A stretch of 64,000 bases of DNA from Bacilli bacterium (GTDB lineage Bacteria; Bacillota_I; Bacilli_A; RF39; UBA660). The DNA lies in NCBI GenBank assembly GCA_017541885.1, contig JAFXYF010000011.1, positions 62,001 to 126,000 on the forward strand, in the 5' to 3' direction. Below are positions 7,750-16,213 of the stretch, in pieces. How positions within the stretch are numbered: the first letter of the stretch is position 1; every line of letters begins with the position of its first letter. The notes below the pieces were generated by a model. The model worked only from the letters and a program-made list of their open reading frames with translations, had not been told where the DNA came from and did not search any database. Position numbers and translations under genes: made by a program.

Positions 7750-8322
7750 ATGGATAGAAGAATAAAATATACACAAAAAGTAATTAAAGATACTTTATTA
7801 AACTTATTAGAGAAAAAAGATATAGCAAATATTACCGTAACAGAAATATGTGAAATATCAGATATTAATAGAGGAACATTTTATAGATATTATATGGATG
7901 TCTATGATTTACTTAAAAATATTGAACAAGAATTCATTAATGAAATAAAGAATTCTCCATCAATAGAAAATATTCATGATCATTCAATTTATTCTTTTAC
8001 TAAAGGTATATTATCAATTTTTGAAAATAATAAGAAATTAGTAAAAATTCTATTTAATACAGATAATAATGTCTATTTCTTAAATGAAGTATTAGATGCT
8101 GCTTATGAAAAATGTATGGGTAGATGGGAAGAATTACAACCTGATATTAATAGTGAAGAATTAGAAAACTCTGTTGTATTTATTTTTAATGGTGCTTTAG
8201 GAGTAATTAATTATTGGATTAAAAATGATTTTTCAACTCCTACAGATGACCTAGCAAAATACATAGAAATGTACTGTTTATATGGAGCTAAAAAGTATTT
8301 ACCAAAGAATAAACAAAATTAA
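7750..8322 (+). CDS. TetR/AcrR-family transcriptional regulator
   Basis: A 190-residue regulator. Residues about 5-50 form the helix-turn-helix (ITVTEICEISDINRGTFYRYYMDVYDLLKNIE), with the characteristic GTFYRYY recognition helix; the remainder is an all-helical ligand domain. I chose ATG 7750 because GGAGGG lies at 7741-7746; the longer frame from GTG 7699 has no ribosome site and runs through the putative operator. It is divergent from the acyl-CoA synthetase and likely represses it, responding to an acyl-CoA or similar ligand (inference from the neighbour). Confidence 0.82.
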   Translation: MDRRIKYTQKVIKDTLLNLLEKKDIANITVTEICEISDINRGTFYRYYMDVYDLLKNIEQEFINEIKNSPSIENIHDHSIYSFTKGILSIFENNKKLVKILFNTDNNVYFLNEVLDAAYEKCMGRWEELQPDINSEELENSVVFIFNGALGVINYWIKNDFSTPTDDLAKYIEMYCLYGAKKYLPKNKQN

Positions 8323-8401
8323 ATGTAAATTATTACTTTTTTTCTAAAAAAGACTCATAATAAAAAAATAATTATGGTACAATGAGATAGGAGGAGATTA
8401 C

Positions 8402-9232
8402 ATGATTGAAGTTTTAAAAGCATTTTTATTTGGAATTGTAGAAGGTATAACAGAATGGTTACCTATATCCTCAACAGGACATATGATTCTACTAGATGAG
8501 TTCATTAAGTTAAATGTCTCTGCAGATTTTTATAAATTATTTGAAGTTGTTATTCAGTTAGGAGCAATCCTAGCAGTAGTAGTTATTTACTTTAAAAGTA
8601 TTTGGCCACTCAAAAAAGAAAATAATAAAGTTAAATTAGATAAACCAGTATTAAACTTATGGGGAAAGATATTAGTAGCTTGTATACCAGCAGCTATAAT
8701 TGGATTATTATTTGATGACTGGATAGATGAACATTTTTATAACAGTATAGTAGTGTCATTAGCATTAATAATCTATGGTATTATCTTTATCGTAATTGAA
8801 AATAAAAATATTGGTTCTAGAAAAACAAAAGATGTAAATAAAATAACTTATAAACAAGCACTACAAATTGGAACATTCCAATTACTTGCTTTAATTCCTG
8901 GAACGTCACGTAGTGGATCAACTATTATTGGAGGATTACTAATAGGATTAGAAAGAGCTACTGCAGCAGAATTCACATTCTTCTTAGCAATACCAGTAAT
9001 GGCCGGAGCATCTCTCTTAAAACTATTAAAGTACATTGTTAAAGTAGGTCTATCCTTCACAGGACTAGAAGTAGGTATTCTTGTAGTCGCAACCATAACA
9101 GCATTCATTGTTAGTATGTTTGTAATTAAATTCCTAATAAATTATATTCGTAAACATAACTTCAAAGTATTTGGATATTATAGAATTGCATTAGGAATTC
9201 TAGTTTTACTATACTTTTTGATTTGTAAATAA
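8402..9232 (+). CDS. uppP: undecaprenyl-diphosphatase, first copy
   Basis: UppP/BacA dephosphorylates undecaprenyl diphosphate to recycle the carrier lipid for wall synthesis; overproduction gives bacitracin resistance. The 276 residues, multiple membrane helices and both signature regions, EGITEWLPISSTGHM (about 14-28) and PGTSRSGSTIIGG (about 163-175), are intact. The catalytic Glu, His and Arg residues in these motifs are present. AGGAGG precedes ATG 8402 and an extended -10-like TGGTACAAT is just upstream. A second intact copy lies at 62247-63056. Confidence 0.93.
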   Translation: MIEVLKAFLFGIVEGITEWLPISSTGHMILLDEFIKLNVSADFYKLFEVVIQLGAILAVVVIYFKSIWPLKKENNKVKLDKPVLNLWGKILVACIPAAIIGLLFDDWIDEHFYNSIVVSLALIIYGIIFIVIENKNIGSRKTKDVNKITYKQALQIGTFQLLALIPGTSRSGSTIIGGLLIGLERATAAEFTFFLAIPVMAGASLLKLLKYIVKVGLSFTGLEVGILVVATITAFIVSMFVIKFLINYIRKHNFKVFGYYRIALGILVLLYFLICK

Positions 9233-9259
9233 AGAGTGATTTAAGATTACTCTTTTTTT
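9231..9259 (+). terminator. intrinsic terminator
   Basis: Stem AAAGAGTGAT / ATTACTCTTT (one G-T pair), loop TTAAG, T-run. Confidence 0.75.
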
Positions 9260-9276
9260 AGTGTAGAGGAGGAAAT

Positions 9277-10410
9277 ATGAAAAAACAAATTGAAAAAGAT
9301 AACTTGCGATTAATGGTATTTGACAGTGCCAAAGAACTCGGAGAGAAGGTAGATAAACACCTTCTAGAAATGTATCACTTAGACCCTGATAATGATACAT
9401 TTATTGTCCCAATCAAAGAAAACTTCTTTGAAGATGGTCATCTAAAGGTCGAAATAGATGAGACAGTAAGAGGTAAAGATATGTTTATGATTACTGATAT
9501 AGGTAATTATTCATTAGAATATAAAATGCATGGATTTATCAATCATACTAGTCCAAATGATCTAATAGAACAATTAAAAGATGGAATAGGGGCTTGTAAC
9601 TGTCATGCCAAAAATATAAATATCGTAATGCCTCTTCTATATGCAGGAAGACAACATAGAAGAAATACAAGAGAAAATCTAGCTTGTGGAATGATGCTTC
9701 ATGAAATAGATGATATGAGTAGAATAAAAGGATTCATTACTTTTGATGCTCATGATCAAGGAGTAGAACATGCAATTCATAATATGGAATTTAATAATTT
9801 CTTCCCAACTAATACTATTCTAGAAGAATTAATTAATGATCTTCCAAAAGCAAGATTAAGAAAAATAGTTTTTATCGCCCCAGATAATGGCGCAACTGGA
9901 AGAAGAAATGTTTACTTAAATTCATTTAACTCAAAATATATTCATAGAGAAGCAGGAAGCTTTTATAAACAAAGAGACTATAATAATTTAGTAGATGGAA
10001 AATACCCAGTAATAAGTCATGTTTATTCAGGTAATAGTGATCTTGAAGGATATACTGCTATTATTTCAGATGATATGGTGTCATCAGGTGGAAGTATCTT
10101 TGAATGTATAGAAGAATTAAAAAAATATAAAGTTAAACATGTTATTGTCGTAGTAACTTATGCTTTATTTACAAAAGGTATAGATAAATTTAAAGAGTAC
10201 TATGAAAAAGATATGTTACACGGATTATATACAACAAACCTATCTTATATACCAGAAGAGTATAAAAAAGAAAAATGGTTACATGTCTGCGATTGTTCAG
10301 AATATTTAGCCAAAATTATTTATAATATTCATAATGATATTTCAATAACAGATTTACTAAGAGATAAATCACTTCCAATACGTTTAATTGAAGAAAAGTT
10401 TGAAAAATGA
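9277..10410 (+). CDS. prs: ribose-phosphate pyrophosphokinase-like protein
   Basis: This enzyme would form PRPP from ribose 5-phosphate and ATP. At 377 residues it is longer than classical PRPP synthetases (about 315). The family signatures are recognisable: YAGRQHRRNTRE in the ATP-binding region, FDAHDQGVEHAI at the cation-binding site and a ribose-phosphate loop ISDDMVSSGGSIFE. It belongs to the divergent long form seen in Firmicute MAG-type genomes, so I am sure of the superfamily and a little less of full activity. GAGGAGG stands before ATG 9277. The exonuclease gene follows 24 bases later without a terminator. Confidence 0.8.
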   Translation: MKKQIEKDNLRLMVFDSAKELGEKVDKHLLEMYHLDPDNDTFIVPIKENFFEDGHLKVEIDETVRGKDMFMITDIGNYSLEYKMHGFINHTSPNDLIEQLKDGIGACNCHAKNINIVMPLLYAGRQHRRNTRENLACGMMLHEIDDMSRIKGFITFDAHDQGVEHAIHNMEFNNFFPTNTILEELINDLPKARLRKIVFIAPDNGATGRRNVYLNSFNSKYIHREAGSFYKQRDYNNLVDGKYPVISHVYSGNSDLEGYTAIISDDMVSSGGSIFECIEELKKYKVKHVIVVVTYALFTKGIDKFKEYYEKDMLHGLYTTNLSYIPEEYKKEKWLHVCDCSEYLAKIIYNIHNDISITDLLRDKSLPIRLIEEKFEK

Positions 10411-10434
10411 TAAAATCACTATAGGAGTGATAAC

Positions 10435-11181
10435 ATGAAAATAATATCTTGGAATGTTGCAGGACTTCGTGCCTGTCTAAATAAAGGCTTTGATCAATTT
10501 TTTGATAAAGAAAAAGCAGATATCTATTGTCTACAAGAAACAAAAGTATTAGAAGAGCAAAATCCTTTTCATCCTTATGGATATCATGAATACTTATATC
10601 CAGCAGAGAAAAAAGGTTATTCTGGTACAATGATTTATTCTAAAGAAAAACCAATTTCAGTAAAATATGGAATAGGTGAAGAAGAATATGATAATGAAGG
10701 TAGAATAATAACTGCAGAATATAATGATTTTTATCTAGTAAATTGTTATGTACCAAATTCTAAAAGAGAATTAGAGCGATTAGATTCTAGAATGCATTTT
10801 GAAGAATTAATGAAGAATTATTTAAAAGATTTATCAAGTAAGAAAAATGTAATCTATTGTGGAGACTTAAATGTAGCTCATGAAGAAATAGATATTAAGA
10901 ATCCTAAAGCAAATAGAAGAAGTGCAGGATTTACTGATGAAGAAAGAAATAAAATGACAGAATTATTAGATAGTGGCTTTATTGATACATTCAGATATTT
11001 TTATCCAGAAGAGATTAAATATAGTTGGTGGAGTTATTTAGGTCATGCAAGAGAAAAAGGAATAGGTTGGAGACTAGATTATTTTATAGTAAATAAAGAA
11101 ATGATTAAAAAAATAAAAGATTCAACTATTTTAGATGATGTAGAAGGTTCTGATCATTGCCCGATTAAATTAGAAATATAA
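10435..11181 (+). CDS. exoA: exodeoxyribonuclease III (AP endonuclease)
   Basis: A 248-residue Mg-dependent EEP-fold enzyme of base-excision repair that cuts at abasic sites. Motifs in order: ISWNVAGLRA (N-terminal Asn), LQETK (metal-binding Glu), YCGDLNVAHEEID (catalytic Asp and Asn), RLDYFIV and GSDHCPI (catalytic His). Length equals that of Bacillus ExoA and E. coli Xth. The ribosome site AGGAGTG lies between it and prs, so both probably share a transcript. Confidence 0.93.
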   Translation: MKIISWNVAGLRACLNKGFDQFFDKEKADIYCLQETKVLEEQNPFHPYGYHEYLYPAEKKGYSGTMIYSKEKPISVKYGIGEEEYDNEGRIITAEYNDFYLVNCYVPNSKRELERLDSRMHFEELMKNYLKDLSSKKNVIYCGDLNVAHEEIDIKNPKANRRSAGFTDEERNKMTELLDSGFIDTFRYFYPEEIKYSWWSYLGHAREKGIGWRLDYFIVNKEMIKKIKDSTILDDVEGSDHCPIKLEI

Positions 11182-11202
11182 AGAGCTAAATTAGCTCTTT
11201 AT
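11180..11202 (+). terminator. hairpin at the end of the exoA transcript
   Basis: Stem AAAGAGCTAA / TTAGCTCTTT; the T-run is short, so termination may be partial. Confidence 0.5.
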
Positions 11203-11203
11203 A

Positions 11204-11212
11204 TGTTATAAT
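11204..11212 (+). promoter_or_regulatory. extended -10 promoter element
   Basis: TGTTATAAT 22 bases before the zinc-ribbon gene start. Confidence 0.65.
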
Positions 11213-11233
11213 GAAAAAGAATAGGGTGATTGT

Positions 11234-12343
11234 ATGAAAGTTAAGTGTAGTTATTGCGGAAGTTATATTTCTGATACTGAAGAAAAATGTCCTAATTGTA
11301 AAGCTCCAAATGAGCAGTTAAAAAGAGTTGGTAATGAAGTACCAACTACAATAGAAGAATTAAAGAAATGGTATGAAGATCATAACTTACCTCCAGAAGA
11401 AACAACAAGATTCTTTATTGGTAAAGATATTAAAGAAGCAAGAGCTTTTGGTATCTATCAAGATGAAAAAACAAAGAACTTTGTAGTATATAAAAATAAA
11501 GATACTGGTGCTAGAGCAGTTCGTTATGAAGGTAAAGATGAAGCTTATGCTGTAAATGAATTATATTTAAAATTAAAAGAAGAGATTCTACATCAAAAAA
11601 CAATGAATGATGCTAGAAGAACAATGAATACAAGTGAAGCATTTAAAAAGAATCAAAAGAGTACATTAAGAATAGTTATTATATTCATAGTATTTTGTTT
11701 ATGCATGAATCTATTTCCAGTAGTTTTATTTTCAGCATATTCATTATCTAATTATAAAAAAGGATATTATAATTCAAATGATACTATTTATTATTTGTAT
11801 GATAGATGTTCAAAGTTTAATCAAGACAAATGCGAGTGGTATAGATACGATAGTAAAAAAGATGATTGGTCTTTAGTATTAAATAATAAAACAGTAAAGA
11901 AACCGGTTTTTGGTGGATTATATTGGGATTCATACAATAGTCTATATACAAAATTTGATATAAACAAACAATATTATGATTGTGATTGGTATAAAGAATT
12001 ACATCCACCTACACCAGAAAATGGTTATTATAATTATGATGATAAAATATATTATTATTACTATGGATGGTATATTTTAAATAATGATGAATGGGTATCA
12101 GCATCTGATCCAACTGGAGATATAATTTATAATCCAGATACATATTATGATTCTGATAAGACAATAAGTGATACTTATGATTTTGAAGATAGCGATTACT
12201 ATGCATCTAGTTCATATGACTATGATGATGATGATAGTTGGTGGAGTAGCAGTAGTAATGATTCTTCATGGGATAGTTCATCATCTTGGGATAGCAGTGA
12301 CTCATGGGATAGTGGAGGATCTGACTGGGGTTCAGATTGGTAA
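11234..12343 (+). CDS. zinc-ribbon membrane protein with Trp/Asp/Ser-rich tail
   Basis: A 369-residue protein. Residues 4-23 hold two CxxC pairs (CSYC, CPNC), a zinc ribbon. Residues 35-130 form a soluble domain; one membrane helix lies at about 147-168. The outside part is extremely rich in Tyr, Asp, Ser and Trp and ends in a low-complexity tail of WDSS-like units (about residues 325-369). No family is recognised beyond the ribbon. The tail composition suggests a surface-exposed, possibly carbohydrate- or cation-binding segment, which is inference only. It is monocistronic behind its own extended -10. Confidence 0.65.
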   Translation: MKVKCSYCGSYISDTEEKCPNCKAPNEQLKRVGNEVPTTIEELKKWYEDHNLPPEETTRFFIGKDIKEARAFGIYQDEKTKNFVVYKNKDTGARAVRYEGKDEAYAVNELYLKLKEEILHQKTMNDARRTMNTSEAFKKNQKSTLRIVIIFIVFCLCMNLFPVVLFSAYSLSNYKKGYYNSNDTIYYLYDRCSKFNQDKCEWYRYDSKKDDWSLVLNNKTVKKPVFGGLYWDSYNSLYTKFDINKQYYDCDWYKELHPPTPENGYYNYDDKIYYYYYGWYILNNDEWVSASDPTGDIIYNPDTYYDSDKTISDTYDFEDSDYYASSSYDYDDDDSWWSSSSNDSSWDSSSSWDSSDSWDSGGSDWGSDW

Positions 12344-12418
12344 AAAAATAAAAAAATTAAGATTATTATTTAGATATTAATAAAAAAATTGTATAATAAA
12401 AACATAGGAGGATTTATT

Positions 12419-13321
12419 ATGAAAGATTATATGGATCAAGAAAAATTAAGAATTGTTAGAGAAAGAGATGGCTTTGTAGCAGCCCTAGATCAAAGCGGTG
12501 GTTCTACTGCAAAGACACTAGAAAAATATGGAATTCCAAAAGATAGTTGGGAAACAGAAGAAGAGATGTTTGAACTTATTCATCAAATGAGAAAAAGAGT
12601 ATTTACATCTCCAGTATTTACAAGTGAAAAAATCTTAGGAACTATTTTATTCTATAAGACTATGGAATCACAAGTAAATGGTAAATATACTGCTGCTTAT
12701 CTTTGGGAAGATAAGAATATTGTTTCATTCTTAAAAGTTGATAAAGGATTAGAAGAAGAAAACAATAATGTTAAATTAATGAAACCAATTCCAGATCTTG
12801 AAGATCAATTAAGAGTTGCTCGTGAAAGAGGAGTATTTGGTACTAAGATGAGAAGTGTTATCTTAGGAGCAAATAGAGAAGGAATTAGAGAAATAGTTAA
12901 ACAACAATTTGCTTTTGCAAAAACTATTTGTGATAATGGACTAGTTCCAATTATTGAACCTGAAGTAGATATTAATATTCCAGATAAGAAAGAAGCAGAA
13001 GCTATTCTAAAAGAAGAAATTAAAGCTGTATTAGATAATTGGGATCAAAATGATTTAATTATGTTTAAATTTACTATTCCAACAGAAGCAAATTTATATT
13101 TAGACTTATATGAATATCCTTGCTTAGTAAGAATAGTTGCATTATCAGGTGGATATGAAACTGATGAAGCTTGTCGTTTACTAAGAGAAAATAAAAGAAT
13201 GATTGCATCATTCTCAAGAGCATTATTACAAAACTTATTTGCATATCAAAGTGAAGAAGAATTTAACGATGCATTAAAAGATGCAATTGATGAAATTTAC
13301 GAAGCGTCAATTAAAGACTAG
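12419..13321 (+). CDS. fda: fructose-bisphosphate aldolase, class I
   Basis: A 300-residue class I (Schiff-base) aldolase of the short bacterial type, as in Staphylococcus Fda. The start GFVAALDQSGGSTAKTLEKYG and the internal GTKMRSVI and LVPIIEPEVDI segments are typical; the last contains the conserved Glu. It cleaves fructose 1,6-bisphosphate in glycolysis. ATG 12419 is chosen because AGGAGG lies at 12407-12412; the longer frame from TTG 12389 crosses the promoter -10 (TATAAT). A terminator follows directly. Confidence 0.92.
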   Translation: MKDYMDQEKLRIVRERDGFVAALDQSGGSTAKTLEKYGIPKDSWETEEEMFELIHQMRKRVFTSPVFTSEKILGTILFYKTMESQVNGKYTAAYLWEDKNIVSFLKVDKGLEEENNNVKLMKPIPDLEDQLRVARERGVFGTKMRSVILGANREGIREIVKQQFAFAKTICDNGLVPIIEPEVDINIPDKKEAEAILKEEIKAVLDNWDQNDLIMFKFTIPTEANLYLDLYEYPCLVRIVALSGGYETDEACRLLRENKRMIASFSRALLQNLFAYQSEEEFNDALKDAIDEIYEASIKD

Positions 13322-13336
13322 ATTTCTAGTCTTTTT
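13313..13336 (+). terminator. intrinsic terminator of fda
   Basis: Stem AAAGACTAGA / TCTAGTCTTT with a T-run. Confidence 0.85.
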
Positions 13337-13348
13337 TATTTTTATGTC

Positions 13349-13377
13349 TTCACAAACAAATGTTTGAGTGCTATAAT
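13349..13377 (+). promoter_or_regulatory. promoter of the Y-family polymerase gene
   Basis: TTCACA at 13349-13354, 17-base spacer, TATAAT at 13372-13377. An SOS-like palindrome fills the spacer. Confidence 0.6.
13353..13366. promoter_or_regulatory. SOS (LexA/DinR)-like box
   Basis: CAAACAAATGTTTG fits the Gram-positive LexA consensus CGAACRNRYGTTYC at most positions (AAC-N4-GTT core). It lies between the -35 and -10 of a DNA-damage polymerase gene, where LexA would block transcription. Confidence 0.6.
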
Positions 13378-13398
13378 ACAACTAAGAAAGGTGATACT

Positions 13399-14862
13399 AT
13401 GAATAAAGTCTATATTTGCATTGATTTAAAAAGTTTTTATGCATCTGTAGAGTGTCGTGAAAGAGGACTAGATCCACTACATACAAATCTAGTAGTAGCA
13501 GATAAAAGTCGTACCGAAAAAACAATTTGTTTAGCAGTATCACCATCTCTAAAGAAATATGGAATCTCAGGTAGAGCAAGACTCTTTGAAGTAGTCCAAA
13601 GAGTAAAAGAAGTTAATAAAGAAAGAAGACTAAAAAACAAAAGACCATTTACTAAAAAAAGTATTTATGAAGATGAATTAGACAATGATTATAGTTATGA
13701 ACTAGATTATATTGTAGCTCCTCCTAGAATGAGATTATATATGGATTATAGTGCAAAGATTTATAATGTATATTTAAAGTATGTTGCCAAAGAAGATATC
13801 TTTGCTTATTCAATAGATGAAGTATTCTGTGATATTACAAATTATTTAAAGACATATAAGAAAACTCCTAAAGAATTAATCACAACAATGATAAGAGATG
13901 TCTATGAAACAACAGGTATTACTGCAACAGGAGGAATAGGTACTAATATGTATCTAGCTAAGATTGCAATGGATATAGTCGCAAAGAAAAAAGATGCAGA
14001 TGAGTATGGTGTACGTATTGCATCACTAGATGAAATGTCTTATAGAAAACTGTTGTGGACTCATGTGCCTATTACAGACTTTTGGAGAGTAGGTAAAGGA
14101 ATAGCTAAAACTTTAGAAAAACATAAGATGTATACAATGGGAGATATTGCTAGAACGTCTCTAGAAAATGAACAATTACTTTATAAATTATTTGGAGTGA
14201 ATGCGGAAACTTTAATTGATCATGCTTGGGGATATGAACCTTGTACAATGAAAGATGTAAAAAACTATCGACCAAAAATTAGATCATTATCATCAGGACA
14301 AGTTCTTCATAAACCATATGACTATGAACACACAAGACTAATAGTTAAAGAAATGATTGATAGTTTGGTTCTAGATATGGTAGAAAAAGGATTTATGACT
14401 AATCAAATAGTATTAGATATTGCCTATGACACATCTAACTTAGATTTTTATAAAAGAGAAGTTACAACTGACTTCTATGGAAGAAAAGTACCAAAACATG
14501 CTCACGGTACATATCGTCTTCAAGAATACACATCATCAAGTAAAGATATATCTAAATCAATGATTAATCTCTTTGAAGATATTATTAACAAAGATTTATC
14601 ATCTAGAAAAATAACTGTTGTAGTAGGTAATCTAGAAAAAAAGAAAAAAATAGATAATAGTGTGAGAACTGAACAATTAAATTTATTTGAAGCCCCTAAA
14701 GAAAATAAAAAAGAATTAGATGAAAAAGAAACAACTTTAGAAAAAACTCTATTAAATATTAAATATAAATATGGTAAAAATGCCATATTAAAAGGAATGA
14801 ATCTAGAGGAAGGAGGGACTATGATTGAAAGGAACAGTCAAGTTGGAGGACACAAAGGATAA
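13399..14862 (+). CDS. Y-family DNA polymerase, UvrX/ImpB type
   Basis: A 487-residue translesion polymerase. The palm begins IDLKSFYASVECRERG, with the first catalytic Asp; the second acidic pair is in YSIDEVFCDIT (about residues 138-148). Then come a helix-hairpin-helix segment and the little-finger domain. It is the UvrX/YqjW type rather than DinB, as shown by the long insert after LFEVVQRV. ATG 13399 follows AAGG; earlier codons of the open frame lie in the promoter. The gene overlaps the YolD-like gene by 38 bases. The SOS-like box predicts induction by DNA damage. Confidence 0.9.
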   Translation: MNKVYICIDLKSFYASVECRERGLDPLHTNLVVADKSRTEKTICLAVSPSLKKYGISGRARLFEVVQRVKEVNKERRLKNKRPFTKKSIYEDELDNDYSYELDYIVAPPRMRLYMDYSAKIYNVYLKYVAKEDIFAYSIDEVFCDITNYLKTYKKTPKELITTMIRDVYETTGITATGGIGTNMYLAKIAMDIVAKKKDADEYGVRIASLDEMSYRKLLWTHVPITDFWRVGKGIAKTLEKHKMYTMGDIARTSLENEQLLYKLFGVNAETLIDHAWGYEPCTMKDVKNYRPKIRSLSSGQVLHKPYDYEHTRLIVKEMIDSLVLDMVEKGFMTNQIVLDIAYDTSNLDFYKREVTTDFYGRKVPKHAHGTYRLQEYTSSSKDISKSMINLFEDIINKDLSSRKITVVVGNLEKKKKIDNSVRTEQLNLFEAPKENKKELDEKETTLEKTLLNIKYKYGKNAILKGMNLEEGGTMIERNSQVGGHKG

Positions 14863-15283
14863 TTTTCCCTATGAAGATATTTTGTATTTAGATCATCCTA
14901 ATCCTAGATATCATGAAAGAATGTCTCTATTAAATCGTGCAGGACAGTTTTCTCCTTTTGCAGCCTTAACAGGTTATGAAGAACAAATTAAAGAAACAGA
15001 AAGAATAACATCTAAAAAAATAGTATTAGATGAAGAAGCAAAACAAAAATTAGATGAAACAATAAAAGTAGTAATAGATAATCCATCATTAGAAGTAAAA
15101 ATAACATATTTTATTCCTGATTCTAGAAAAGACGGAGGAAAGTACTTAGAAAAAATAGGAACAATTCATAGAATTGATTCCTATCAAAATAAAATTATTA
15201 TGAAAGATAAAACTAAAATAGCCCTTAGAGATATTGTAAAGATTGACATAATTGATACTCAAGAAGAGAATTCTTTGTTATAA
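14825..15283 (+). CDS. YolD-like protein
   Basis: A 152-residue protein with the YolD signature RMSLLNRAGQFSPFAALTGYEEQIKET (about residues 32-58, where it is best conserved). YolD-like proteins are encoded beside UvrX-type polymerases in Bacilli and phages and are thought to act as UmuD-like partners. The TTG start at 14825 is set by GGAGGG at 14812-14817, inside the polymerase gene; the two frames overlap, giving coupled translation. Confidence 0.8.
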   Translation: MKGTVKLEDTKDNFPYEDILYLDHPNPRYHERMSLLNRAGQFSPFAALTGYEEQIKETERITSKKIVLDEEAKQKLDETIKVVIDNPSLEVKITYFIPDSRKDGGKYLEKIGTIHRIDSYQNKIIMKDKTKIALRDIVKIDIIDTQEENSLL

Positions 15284-15299
15284 TAAAAGAGGTGATGAT

Positions 15300-16202
15300 A
15301 TGAACTCTAATGTTGTAATTGAAAGAGAAAAAGATTTTATTGATCGTATCAGTAATGAATATAATTATGACAACAATATTAGACATTTACTTTATGTTAT
15401 TATCCCAGCCTTTGTCATAAAATATGGTATAAACAAAGAAAAACTAATATTAAATGCTTTTAGAGATATTAAAATCATCACATCAAACGAAAAAGATAAA
15501 TACATTAAAGCTTATTATTCATCAAAACCAGTATTAGAAGATAATGAATATAAAACAAAAAAATATATGGTACTTCAAAACTATAAAGAAACAGATCTTT
15601 TAAATCTATTAGATAACTTAGTCCATGAATTTAATCATGCAGTTAACTCTTTTATTAATGAGATTAAAGTAACTAAAAAATATATTTATTTAAGAACAGG
15701 GCTAACATATAGAATTTATAGTAAAGAAGATTTATCATTCATAAAAAAAGATTCTTCATATCTATTAGAAGAAATAATTAATACAAAACAAACAGAAGAA
15801 ATAATAGATATTATAAAATCATTTGATGATAAGAATAGTAATATAAGTAATACAATTTATGCAATTAATGCAGAAACTAATCATAAATATAATTCTAATT
15901 CTTATAATTTAGAAAGTAGAATATGCAAACAAATATTAACTAATAGAACATTTATTAATACACTAGCAAATCTAAGATTAAATGGAGAAGTATATAATAT
16001 TAATAAATGGTTTGATGATATTACAGGTGAAGAAAATTCATATAAAGAATTAATAAAACTATTAGAAGAAATATATGAATTAGAATTAAAATATGTAAAT
16101 AAAAAAATATTAAGAGGATTAATTCTAAATAAAATTAGAGATACATCCAAAAGAATAATGCGTATCATAGATAAATTTGATCGCAATGTTAATTTCAGAT
16201 AA
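15300..16202 (+). CDS. putative zincin-like protein with HEFNH motif
   Basis: A 300-residue protein I do not recognise. It contains LVHEFNHAVNSF at about residues 110-121, the HExxH pattern of zinc metallopeptidases with a helical context, followed by mixed helical sequence. No signal peptide is visible, so it is probably cytoplasmic. ATG 15300 follows AGAGGTGATG. It lies 11 bases before the murL-like gene and in the same operon, so a role in peptidoglycan precursor metabolism is possible but unproven. A chance HExxH cannot be excluded. Confidence 0.55.
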   Translation: MNSNVVIEREKDFIDRISNEYNYDNNIRHLLYVIIPAFVIKYGINKEKLILNAFRDIKIITSNEKDKYIKAYYSSKPVLEDNEYKTKKYMVLQNYKETDLLNLLDNLVHEFNHAVNSFINEIKVTKKYIYLRTGLTYRIYSKEDLSFIKKDSSYLLEEIINTKQTEEIIDIIKSFDDKNSNISNTIYAINAETNHKYNSNSYNLESRICKQILTNRTFINTLANLRLNGEVYNINKWFDDITGEENSYKELIKLLEEIYELELKYVNKKILRGLILNKIRDTSKRIMRIIDKFDRNVNFR

Positions 16203-16213
16203 GAGGTGAAATA

